Positions 53,441 to 62,734 of a DNA stretch of 64,000 nt are shown here, piece by piece. The position numbers were made by a program, and so were the translations under genes. This DNA is from Undaria pinnatifida. Lineage: Eukaryota; Sar; Phaeophyceae; Laminariales; Alariaceae. The stretch lies in assembly GCA_012845835.1 (NCBI GenBank), contig JABAKD010000007.1, positions 10,389,665-10,453,664 of the forward strand, given 5' to 3'. Position 1 is the stretch's first letter, and every line of letters starts with the position of its first letter. The notes below the pieces were generated by a model. It was given only the letters and a program-made list of their open reading frames with translations, was not told the DNA's origin and did not search any database.

Positions 53441-53715
53441 ACTTACGTGCAAGGTTTTTCAGATTTGCACGTAAATTCAAAAGCGATTTATGTATGTATG
53501 GTGGCTCCCTATGTTCGGGTCCGCACAACACGACGCAACGGTCACGGTGCCCAGACCAAGAGGACCTCAGACCTGACCCTAACCCCAACCCTGACCCTAA
53601 GCCTAACCCGAACCCTAACCCTCCCCCAACCCTTGGGGGGGCTCGAGGTCTGCTCTCGAGGTCGGCAGGGACAGTATTGAATTTAAGTGCAAATCTGAAA
53701 ACCTTGTACGTACGT
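53441..53715. mobile_element. Inverted-repeat element with telomere-like core
   Basis: The left arm ACTTACGTGCAAGGTTTTTC and AGATTTGCACGTAAATTCA is answered by TGAATTTAAGTGCAAATCTG and AAAACCTTGTACGTACGT. The arms are about 38 bp with few mismatches. The interior contains the CCCTAA-like tract. Confidence 0.8.
53576..53634 (-). repeat. Interstitial TTAGGG-like tract (CCCTAA strand)
   Basis: Degenerate CCCTAA, CCCCAA, CCCTGA and CCCGAA hexamers, about nine to ten units. Confidence 0.85.
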
Positions 53716-53987
53716 GAAATCAAACGCCTGGTCGATAAGAAGAGGAAAACCAGGAAAGGAAGAGGGAAAAAAAACGTCACACTAGCAGACCCTAGGAACT
53801 AAATAACGACGGCATTCGGCTTACAGAGGGTATCAAGTGCATCAATGTCACAGGGGGAAGAACAAAACAAGGCGAACAAGTCAGGGCGGCGTTAGGCTAG
53901 CTCGTGACGGCCATTGGAAGACCCAATTTTTTCAAGACGATGATGGCCAGACCCAGACCTCAGTCTCTTGGACAGAACACCCCTCCC

Positions 53988-54118
53988 CCCCCCCCCCCCC
54001 TACCCCCCCACCCGCCCCTCCTTCCTTCCCCCCTCCGCCCCTTCCCCCTTCCCCCTTTCCCCCCTTCCCCCCTCCCCCCCTCCCCCGCTCCCCCCTTCCC
54101 CCCTCCCCCTGGCCGGTT
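53988..54118. repeat. C-rich low-complexity tract
   Basis: CCCCTTCC and CCCCTCC runs. Gly/Arg and Pro-rich frames here are artefacts. It borders the reverse-transcriptase remnant. Confidence 0.9.
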
Positions 54119-54567
54119 AGAGATGCCGACGGTGGATGGCGCTGCCGCGGCCTTTGCGTGTCGCTCTGCAGTTCTGCGTCGATCCGCCTCATGCAATTTC
54201 CGCATGAATAATTCGGCTCCCTCCTCTACCCGTCGAAATCATCTGTGGGCCTTCTGAGCAGCCTTTCGCCACCCTTCGAACTTGATTCCAAAGACCGACG
54301 TATCCTCCAGGTGCACCAACCAATCCTTCTCTTGCCCCTCTGAGCAGCTCTTACCCCCAACTAGGTCCCCAAATATCACCCTCTGTGGCAGACGCGCTTC
54401 CCCCATACGCGCTACGAAACCCGCAAACAATGTCCTCCGTTGACGCACTTTCGTCTCTATGCTCTCGGAAGCTGTCTTAGCAAGCGTGTCGGCGTACGAT
54501 AGGGTGTGGTCGTCGCGCTCCCGTGTCCGCCTTCCGAGGCATCGGAGGAGCATGGAAAACCCCTTCT
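54110..54567 (-). pseudogene. Retrotransposon reverse-transcriptase tail remnant
   Basis: A minus-strand frame reads RDDHTLSYADTLAKT, then VRQRRTLFAGFVARMGEARL, then DLVGGKSCSEGQEKDWLVHL, then FEGWRKAAQKAHR. It meets TGA at 54239-54241 and continues in the same frame as FRRVEEGAELFMRKLHEADR and RRTAERHAKAA. The TGA sits where a Trp codon (TGG) would fit. I remember this segment as the region downstream of the polymerase domain in LINE-type retroelement proteins that are abundant in brown-algal genomes; that is recall, not a search. The polymerase core is absent: a TAG lies six codons before the first Met, and a TIR-1 copy begins about 54570. The right side dissolves into C-rich DNA. It is a dead fragment. 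Confidence 0.65.
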
Positions 54568-54569
54568 AT

Positions 54570-54715
54570 AGGGTGCGTGCTGCGGTATAGGTTGTGCAAT
54601 TTGTTTTTTTCTGAGCCTCATAACCCCTTGAGGAGCACCATGCCTCACCCCCTCGGAACATTGTTCGTCTTGAACGAACTGACCGTTCAACCCGGTGACA
54701 AAACCCATGGCTTAA
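54570..54715 (+). mobile_element. TIR-1 fragment, left half
   Basis: GCGTGCTGCGGTATAGGTTG, CTGAGCCTCATAACCCCTTG and ACCCGGTGACAAAACCCATG, then GCTTAAAACGTA, correspond to the left half of TIR-1. An opposite-facing TIR-1 copy follows. Confidence 0.6.
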
Positions 54716-54735
54716 AACGTACGAGGTCACTGACA

Positions 54736-55027
54736 GACGCATGGTACCATAGAGAGGTCGTATCCTTTTTTTTGGCTATTTTTGTCCTGAGTGAAGGGGC
54801 TCCTTAACCCAAATCGTCGGAAAATAAATAAATAATAGGCGCCATCTTTTTTTTTTTCATGATTCTCGTTGTATACCTAGGCCGTGGGACTTTTTTTTCC
54901 GGTGGCGGGTTTTGTTTTTTCGGCTAAATCTGTTTTTATATTGGGTAGGAGAGGTCTTAAGCACCTAGAATTGAGGAACCTTTAAAGAAAAAAAGGGGGT
55001 GCACCTCTATCGTAGGTAGCACGCGTC
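54736..55027 (-). mobile_element. TIR-1 MITE-like element
   Basis: CAGACGCATGGTACCATAGA, GGGGCTCCTTAACCCAAATC, GTATACCTAGGCCGTGGGAC, GGAGAGGTCTTAAGCACCTA and the end GTGCACCTCTATCGTAGGTA plus GCACGCGTC. Confidence 0.8.
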
Positions 55028-55111
55028 ACCGAAAAAATAAAAAAAAACGATGCGTATCACGGTAGGAGGAGGCTGTTCTCCCAATTTTTCTTGAGACTCG
55101 TCACCTGAGGC

Positions 55112-55200
55112 ACGTGCTACGTACTGCGGTAGACAGACGTGACCCACGTTGACTATGAGGCTACTCCCTCGACGAGTTCTATTTTAATGCCTTGCCAAAC
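55112..55200 (+). mobile_element. TIR-1 fragment, left end
   Basis: GCACGTGCTACGTACTGCGG followed by ACTATGAGGCTACTCC is a diverged left end. Confidence 0.4.
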
Positions 55201-55837
55201 ACGAAATATTAGGTACATTTTGAGCGAGCTGAAAAAAAAACACACACATACATCTCGATAACCAGACTAATCGCCTAGCAGCCGGCGGCCCCGACGCTCT
55301 ATCTAGCGGTTTATCTCAAACAGTACCACCGATGTAGGAGTCAGGAGGTCAAATCTGCGTAGAGGGACATTACACTTTCCGCCGGTGACATCAGCTGCCA
55401 AGAGTGTTTTCCAGGGTGGGTGAAAGCACATAATATTTTAACGCGAGTCGGCGAGGGAAAAAGGGGACTAACTAAGTACTTCTCGCGATAAGCATCGAGC
55501 CACGTACACCGTGGTGGAGTGGGGGCAGACGACCTGCTTAGTGGCCCCGGATCCGAGTCACGTCGTCCAGGAAGAGAGAAAGAGAAAGAGCAAGACGAGG
55601 GGGGGGGGGGGGGGATAGGTGGCACACAGAAAAACAAGGCTGGACCATAAAAAACAAGGCGAGACAAAACGAAATGAAAATACGGTGGTACCACCGCATA
55701 CCTACCTGGTGGATCATCAGAAAGTATCGAGGTGAATATAAACATTCAGTGTGGTTGAGACCAAAGCTATGTACTACACGGTAGTTTTTATTTTTTTTGG
55801 TGCTTTTTTCTTGCGGCACGCCCGTGTCCTTTTCTAT
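55201..55837. other. Unassigned sequence
   Basis: Contains a G-run at about 55598-55614. Minus frames at 55341-55819 show no recognised domain. Confidence 0.35.
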
Positions 55838-56066
55838 CCTAGCCCAAGTGAGTGGCCTGTTCCTTTTTCGGTCTTACTACTATTATTCGTGCTTTTTTAA
55901 TTTGCGATATCCATCGTCGGAAATGTGGAATGGTAATAATAGGTAGGCTGAGCCAAGACAAACGCCCCGAAAATGTGGCTTTTTTGTTGGTAACGTACGG
56001 AGTCACTAGTGCAATTGGCTCAAATTCGCGGCGGGGGAAATGGGTGTATCCGCCCTTCCGTAGACG
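55838..56066 (+). mobile_element. TIR-4 element, diverged
   Basis: GTGGCCTGTTCCTTTTTCGG, AATGTGGAATGGTAATAATA, GTAACGTACGGAGTCACTAG and an end with GGGTGTATCCGCCCTTCCGT. Confidence 0.55.
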
Positions 56067-57069
56067 TGTTCTTGTTGTGTGGGCGGTATGTGCTCAACGT
56101 AAGTACCTGGCGTAAGGCGGAGAGGTAACAGAACCAACAATGACTCGGCAACACGACCTAGGTTGGACAACAAATATTTTATGGTTTTTGGTAGGAGAGA
56201 CCAGTCGGCACCACCTTACAGACAGACGGCAACCCACAGCCGCTTGGTTTTGGCTGAGACCCAGACGAATCTACTTGGTAATCGTGAGAGTCACCCTCGC
56301 TACAAGAGATGCAGGTGTCGTTCTTATTGCTTTCATTTTTTTGCTTAACCATCCGGTGGATGGAGACAAATGATACTTGGTAGCTCACCACGCACATCCA
56401 CGTTTTTCCGTGAGCACTCGTGTCAATTTCTATTCAACTATATTCCCAACTCAGCGATAGCTGGCGTGCTCTTCCGTTCACTTGGTACAACAACGCGAGC
56501 TGTCCCTAGCGGCAGAACACCGTTACAACTCCAACATCGCAAGCAGCCGTTGCAAATGTACGGATGCGTGAGTATGTCTGCCCAATGATCCCTGTGGGTA
56601 TCAGGTGCGGTGGTGGAGATATAGCCACCCGGAAACCCATCATGCTTCAGGTAGTGCGGCATTTGCATCGTGAGCTCATACCCACCAAGAACTCCCCGAC
56701 CATGAAAAAACAGCCTTCAGTCGGCCTTGGTACAGTGACGGGCCACCCTACCCATACCCATTCGGGCGTTGGTCGTGGATTACAACACGATAAAACAGAA
56801 AAAGTAACACAATCGGAGAGGGCAGACGAAACCACAACATGTTAATCTCAACTCCCAGGCTTACTTTCTACGGCAAATTGTTTGGAATATGACACACCAC
56901 ACAGACCCAGGCAGCGGCATAGGTGGGGTCTAACTTTTTTTTTCATATATATATATTATAGTCTATGTGTGTGTTTTTTTTTCCCCGGTAGATCGAGATG
57001 ACACTTAGCCTAGCTCGAGTGGACCTTTCTCTGTTGTTGCTTTGCACATGGCGGCATATTTTTTTTCCC
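56067..57069. other. Unassigned sequence
   Basis: Short frames at 56140-56845 on both strands, with no recognised domain and no repeat family. Confidence 0.4.
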
Positions 57070-57310
57070 ACGCGTGCTACGACAAAGGGGAACCAACCAT
57101 TGCTTTTTGCGAAGTTCCTCAACTTGGGAGGAAAACAAACTGGTACGACATGGCGGATGAAAATTCCCATGGCCTAGGTACACGACTCGAGAATCATGCA
57201 AAAAGCAATTAATGACCGATTTCTGACGATTTTGGGTTCATTCAGGAGCCCCGTCGTCAATGAAACCATTTCGGACGACAAGGAAGGGCTGACTCTATCG
57301 TAGCACGCGT
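57070..57310 (+). mobile_element. TIR-1 MITE-like element
   Basis: CACGCGTGCTACGACAAAGG, TTCCCATGGCCTAGGTACAC, CTGACGATTTTGGGTTCATT and a perfect end GACTCTATCGTAGCACGCGT. Confidence 0.85.
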
Positions 57311-57311
57311 C

Positions 57312-57410
57312 TCCCGTGCTGTGTTGTTTGACGATGATACACGAAACCACAACGGGCTGACTAGCTACGCTGCGCCAACCCAATCAATCGCCTAAGAACG
57401 AATTTTCTTC
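57312..57410 (+). mobile_element. TIR-4 fragment
   Basis: GGGCTGACTAGCTACGCTGC, GCCAACCCAATCAATCGCCT is the middle of TIR-4. It adjoins the TIR-1 copy. Confidence 0.5.
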
Positions 57411-57435
57411 AGATATTGATGGGTGCTGTCAAGGT

Positions 57436-57795
57436 GGGTATTAGTCTGTTTGACCACTTGCAAAAGGTTAACCAATAGCTTACCCAAACTAAGCCTTATA
57501 ACACTCTCCCCCCCCTGAAACGGCGAGACAGCAGGTCGGCCGGATATATATGCGGGCGGACCTGTATTATCCAAGCCGTTTCATTTCCTGGACATACCGG
57601 GGAGAGTATTTTTCAAGTTCGACATGGCGAAAATCTGAAAAGTTTATTATTGTGGATGGTGGGGATCGAACCCACGACCCAAAAAACCCATGGTCTGTCG
57701 ACGACGCCATTTGTTAACGTATTAGTGGGGTATTAGTCCGTTTGACCACTTGCAACTGGTTAACCAATAGCTTACCCAAACTACGCCTTATAACA
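57436..57795 (-). repeat. Direct repeats around a tRNA-like segment
   Basis: GACCACTTGCAAAAGGTTAA, CCAATAGCTTACCCAAACTA (about 57436-57503) recurs at 57728-57795 with four or five changes. Between them, at 57658-57680, lies GGGGATCGAACCCACGACCC, whose complement is a good tRNA T-arm and B box. A full cloverleaf with a matching acceptor stem was not found. I infer a tRNA-derived repeat rather than a working tRNA. Confidence 0.5.
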
Positions 57796-58158
57796 GTACA
57801 TCGTCGTTCGGGCGGCGCGTGACTTCAAACCCGGGTAGTAATGAGAAAAGGGGGTACCCCCCACTTACTTGCCGTACGCAGCCTTCGTCCACGCAGCATG
57901 CGGCAAATTCAGAAGCTGTTTTATTTCTGGCCAGGGGAGGCCTTAGGAATGTCAGGGTTTGTTTGTCGTACACTATCTTCACAGCACCAAATAGAAATTC
58001 TTGATATACTTTTCGTCAAAAACTGTCGAACCTGAGTTTCTTAACCGCCAAGTTTTAACTCCCATACTCTTAGCTGCCGCGATGTGTATCTCGTTCGAAA
58101 TCTTTCTTTGTAGTACAAATTTGTGATTGTGCAATGGATACTGCAATGATTCATTCAA
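57796..58158. other. Unassigned sequence
   Basis: No family or recognised frame. Confidence 0.4.
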
Positions 58159-58390
58159 CAAGTACTTGTAGTAGTAGCAGTAGTAGCAGTAGTAGCAGTA
58201 GTAGTAGCAGTAGTAGCAGTAGTAGTAGTAGCTGTAGTAGTGGTAGCAGTAGTAGTGGTAGCAGTAGTAGTAGTGGTAGTAGTAGTACTACTACTACTAC
58301 TATTAGTAATTGCAGTAGCAGTAGTAGCAGTAGTAGCAGTAGTAGCAGTAGTAGGAGCAGTAGCAGTAGTAGTAGTAGTAGTAGTAGCAG
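58159..58390 (+). repeat. (AGT/AGC)n microsatellite with an inverted CTA patch
   Basis: About 75 trinucleotide units with AGC variants. A short TACTACTACTAC run at 58287-58302 is the reverse complement of the main unit, so the single strand could fold there. Confidence 0.95.
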
Positions 58391-58624
58391 TAGCACTTCT
58401 CGTCTGAAGTGGTTTCTGAACGACGGGGCTCCTTAACCCAAATTCGTCGGAAATGGGCCATTTTTTGGCATTATTATTCTCGTCGTGTGCCTAGGCCACA
58501 TGGGAATTGTCATCCCGCAGCAGCAGTCAAAATTTTGTCCAGATCGGTTTTTGGGAGATGTTTTAAGCTCCCACAATTGAGCAACCTCAGAAAAAAGTGG
58601 TGCAACTCCATGTATGGTAGCGTG
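58388..58624 (-). mobile_element. TIR-1 element whose end merges with a microsatellite
   Basis: AGCACTTCTCGTCTGAAGTG, GGGGCTCCTTAACCCAAATT, CTAGGCCACATGGGAATTGT, GGAGATGTTTTAAGCTCCCA and GTGGTGCAACTCCATGTATG. The left terminal repeat before GTAGCAC has been replaced by the AGT/AGC array. Confidence 0.8.
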
Positions 58625-58894
58625 TGCTGCTGTCAGTAGTAGTAGACGCGCTTGGATATTGCAGCGTTGTTCGAAATATTGATCCTCCTGAGCAAGGCAG
58701 CGATTTACTACTGACTGGTGTGCTAATATATGGGATACTATGAGCGGCTTAACCAACCTAGCAGCGTTGTTTCAAGGTCTACACAAAAATATCGAACCGG
58801 CCGATTTCACCTATTACTTTTGAGATGCGAGTCCTTCTGCACCACAACATCCAAGGCTGTGGGCCGAGTCAACCTACACCCAGGATGTACGGCA

Positions 58895-59140
58895 CAATAA
58901 TAGGCGTCACTCGCGCTGCTACAATAGTGTCCCGCCTCCATCTAACTTTATGCCCTTTGCCTTTTGTGCTCTATCAAATATTGTGCCACAAGATTCCGCG
59001 ATGGAACGGTGTGTGAGCCATGCTGCGCCAAACTAACCGTCTAAAAAGTGTTATTGTTGCCCGGGAAATCCAGAGTCGTGCGAGTGACTCAAGCCCGCGG
59101 TAACGAAAGTGAGCGTATGTCCAATGCCATGTTAGCTTTA
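58895..59140 (+). mobile_element. TIR-4 element, diverged
   Basis: GGCGTCACTCGCGCTGCTAC, ATTCCGCGATGGAACGGTGT, CCATGCTGCGCCAAACTAAC and AGAGTCGTGCGAGTGACTCA. Confidence 0.6.
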
Positions 59141-59384
59141 TTTGGTGACAGAACCTTGACGAAATGACAACATCCAAGCATATATATGTCCCCCAATAGC
59201 ATTCATTCGGGGAAGGTACCAAATCAAGGGGTGTATAAAACCAAGCCTCCAAATTATGCATTTGCTCATTATCATGAATGAATCGAAGCTCGATATAATA
59301 CGTACATTGGTTTGTCAAGAAAAGCAAATCCATAACAAACGATTCAGGCGCGTTTTGTTGTTTGACCATGAATCACAGTAATGA

Positions 59385-60250
59385 GGGATCGGCGAATCAC
59401 ATAGATAGACTATATGCCCCACTTAACATCGAAATCTGCCAGAAGAAGAGTAATATACTGAACACTTCCACGCGCTTGATATCACCTGATTATCTTTCTA
59501 GAGCCATCCATGCCGCTGCTGCACCCCCCCCCCTCCCCCCCCCCCGCCCCCAACGCCCCCTCTTTCCCCACTACCCGCCCCATCGCCTAGACCTAGCACC
59601 ACGCGTATAGTAAACCCCTACATCTATGCGACCTAAAGATGTTTACAAAACCCTTTCGTCCCCCCCCCCGCCCCCCCTTCCCCGATCCCCTCAAATGCTC
59701 CGCCCTCTCCTTATTGGTTGCACGACTTACAGGATAGGATTTATAGTTTCCACGTACAGATTGAGCTGCCCCGCCCGTCCCGGCCCCCAGCCCCCCCCCC
59801 CCGGCTCCCTATTAATCACACCCAGTCCCCCACGTCCGTAAAAACTCCGCCCTTCCCTCACCGGTTATTCTACTTACATATTTCACTTGATAAAATGATG
59901 CATTTCCTTCTACAGCTGTCTGATTTTGTCCCCCTCAAAAACGGGTTTTATAGTTTCCGCGCACAGACTGGCTAACATCACCCTGTTGACCCTGATAGCG
60001 TGATGCATTTCCTTCCACAGCTGTCAGATTTTGTCCCCCTCAGAAACGGATTTGATAGTTTTCGCGCACAGACTGACTAACTTCATCCTGTTGACCCTGG
60101 TAGCTACACTGCAGTTGCAAGGGGAGTCGCCGACCTATATCCTTATTGAGGACACACAACCCGTAATACGCGCGATCGGAGCATCACACACAGCTTGCAA
60201 GGATGAGTTTCGATAGAAAAATTCGATCTCTCAGCTGGAGTGTATTACTA
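59385..60250 (-). repeat. Rep-5 long copy with 105-bp internal duplication
   Basis: Order as in the 37.5-41 kb units: CATCGAAATCTGCCAGAAGA, CACCACGCGTATAGTAAACC, CATCTATGCGACCTAAAGAT, TTGTCCCCCTCAAAAACGGG, GGGGAGTCGCCGACCTATAT, TCACAGACAGC-like end and CTCAGCTGGAGTGTATTA. The block with GATGCATTTCCTTCTACAGC to GTTGACCCTGATAGC (59896-60000) is repeated at 60001-60106. Confidence 0.85.
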
Positions 60251-60532
60251 TTTTTATAATATTAATAATATTATAAGCAGTTCCGATTGATTACAGAAAA
60301 AAACAGTCGGGGGCGCGAAAGACCACGCCGAACATTATTTATGTAATGAAGAGATTGCAACTCGTTGAACTCGAGTTCACGCGTTCTTTTTGCCCGTTCA
60401 GCCAAGACCACCCTAAGGAATATACTTTACTTTTTATCGTGTGGTTAGTAATAATTATCGTTATCGAGTGGTCAGTAATGGGCACTGACTCGTCAGAGCC
60501 CCCCCTCGTCCGAGCCCATGGGTGGAACGGCC
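60251..60532. other. Unassigned spacer
   Basis: Contains a quasi-palindrome TATAATATTAATAATATTAT at 60257. No gene was recognised. Confidence 0.4.
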
Positions 60533-60847
60533 GGTCGCCCCGGTGGCGTATCAGGTTATGATATCCTCGAGCCTGGTATAAATAGGTCAGTTTCGTGAGT
60601 TCGATTCCCCCCCGAGTGCATACCCGTGTAAATTCGTGGGGACTTTTTCTTGTGCACAAATTTACTTGAGGAAAGCGCGAGAGCGTGGGTCAGCAACACT
60701 CGATGAAACATCCACGAGCAGTGGGATTGCTGAACCCTATGCGCGATAAAATTGAAGGCAAGAACTGGGGGGGAAGAAGGGACGACACGTACGTGTGACC
60801 ACGGCTTGTCCAGCAGCTGGAAAGTAGAAGTGTGCGAAAAAAAAAAA
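60533..60847 (+). mobile_element. tRNA-derived SINE, copy 2 (best preserved boxes)
   Basis: GGTCGCCCCGGTGGCGTATC begins it. TGGCGTATCAGG is a good A box and GAGTTCGATTCCC a good B box. The body has GTGCATACCCGTGTAAATTC, GAAAGCGCGAGAGCGTGGGT, GAAGAAGGGACGACACGTAC, GGCTTGTCCAGCAGCTGGAA, and a tail of A at 60837-60847. Confidence 0.9.
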
Positions 60848-61141
60848 TGTACCAATATCTTATTAATTAAGTAATTATTGCTTTTATGTGTATAGTCTAT
60901 GATATATATTTCCAAGTATTATAGTTCTTCGCATTTTTGTGTTTTGCCTTTGTTCTTTTGTCGCATGTGGTCCTGGGTCACATAGCGGGCTCTCATCTCC
61001 ACCTCCCCACTACGTACGGTGCAGAGCCTCCATTTTTATCGCGAGAGGAACTCAGACCTTTTCTTCCCCCGTTGACTCGCGTCGAATTGTGCCTATCCAC
61101 ACGCTGCTAGTATAGATAGGCGTTCTCAGCAGTTAGTTGGT
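60848..61141. other. Unassigned spacer
   Basis: No family match. Confidence 0.4.
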
Positions 61142-61243
61142 CCTTTTTTCTTTTTCTTTTTTTTGCATTTTTGCAAATTGAGTGAAATCTCACCAGGCAG
61201 GGAATCGAACTCAAGGACCAACCCTAGTAGCACCGGGGCGACC
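61142..61243 (-). mobile_element. Short tRNA-like retroelement
   Basis: The complement begins GGTCGCCCCGGTGCTACTAG, carries a B-box-like GAGTTCGATTCCCTGCC, and ends in an A-rich tail seen here as TTTTTTCTTTTTCTTTTTTT. It shares its first 12 bases with the SINE above but not its body. Confidence 0.6.
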
Positions 61244-62360
61244 GGCTGAACATAATGTGTGTATTGCCTTCAAACTACGCCGTTATTTCTACTCAACGAC
61301 GTCATCATCAGTGCGCTCAGAGTCGGTGCTGATCCCTTTTAATTTAGAGAGCTTCTCAAATTTTATGGTCGTAGACGACTGCTGCTATGAAACAGAGTAA
61401 ACCGAACAGTCGCAATTCTTCAAGCTTAAAAAGCAAGTGAAATGCTAGCGTACCTGGTACGAGAACACAGCAAAACAATCCAGGGACCAAAAATTGAAAG
61501 ACAAAAAGGAGGGAAAAAAGAAAAGAAAAAAATATTATGAAAAATAAAGCAAAACAAACGACAGAGGTGTTTTGATGAACGCGCTGTAAGAAGATCGAAA
61601 AAAGAAAACAAAACGCTGCAAAATGCCAGAAGAACACGCCATGTGTGTGTGTGTGTTCTTCACATTAAACCGTTCTTCTACTCGTCGACATCCAGCACAC
61701 CCAGTGTCCGTACTGATTCTTCACCCTAGAAAGATCAGCTCTGTGGTCACAAGCCACGACACAGAGATAATGCATCGTAATGCATTCGACAACGCAATGT
61801 CATGCCCTAGTACTGGGTACGACAGGCACAACATACATACGTCAGCAACAGAAATACATTGGAAGAGAGAAATACGAAATAAACAAAAACAAAAACAAAA
61901 ACAAAAACAAAAACAAAAATCAATACTACGTGCTGAAGAGGAACAGATATACCTGTTACACGGGCAAAACAACACGAAAAATATTACTTCTACTGCTGCT
62001 GCTGTTTGTTGCACGGAAAAAACAAGAAGATAACTGCTGTTTTGAAAACAAAAACAACACGGAGAAGAGGAAGGAGATAACCGCATAATAAGGCCGGTGG
62101 GGAGGGAGATAAGGAAATACACATGAAGAGGAAAAATAAAAAGAGAAAAAAAAGAACGACAGCCAAAGTCATATTACCACTACTGCTGTCGCTTTCGCGC
62201 TACCTCCAGTGAACTAAACGAAAAAATACAAAGCAGAAACTACCACTCGCTGTATGTAGAGGGTTCTTCAGGGCTTTCGCACACGCTCTAGTCCAAGAAA
62301 TACCTTGCCACACGATCAGCCACTTCGTTTCTGCATTCATCTACACATACTAAAATAATA
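61244..62360. other. Unassigned A-rich sequence
   Basis: Contains a CAAAAA hexamer array at 61881-61919. No gene was recognised. Confidence 0.4.
61881..61919 (+). repeat. (CAAAAA)n microsatellite
   Basis: About six units. Confidence 0.9.
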
Positions 62361-62362
62361 GC

Positions 62363-62370
62363 TGTTGTTG

Positions 62371-62455
<85 letters not shown>

Positions 62456-62460
62456 GCTGT
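62363..62460 (+). repeat. (TTG)n microsatellite
   Basis: About 32 units, one of four long TTG/CAA arrays in the window. Confidence 0.97.
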
Positions 62461-62734
62461 GGTTGTTATTATTGTCTCAGCACGGATGCCCCCCCCTCCC
62501 TCCCCCCCGCCCCCCCGGTTTCCCTTGGTTGCTGGTCTTAGCGTTCTCTCTGCCGTGAGGCGATGTCAGCTCTTCTCCTCGTCGTTCCTGTGCCATTTCT
62601 TCATGAAGCGGTCCGCCGCGTCGACGACCCCCCTATGCCAGTTCCCGATCTTTTTAGCTGCCCTCGGCCATAGCACAGTCTCTACTTCGAACCGCACTAC
62701 ATGAAATGCCGTTATTGTCAAATACATCTATTTT

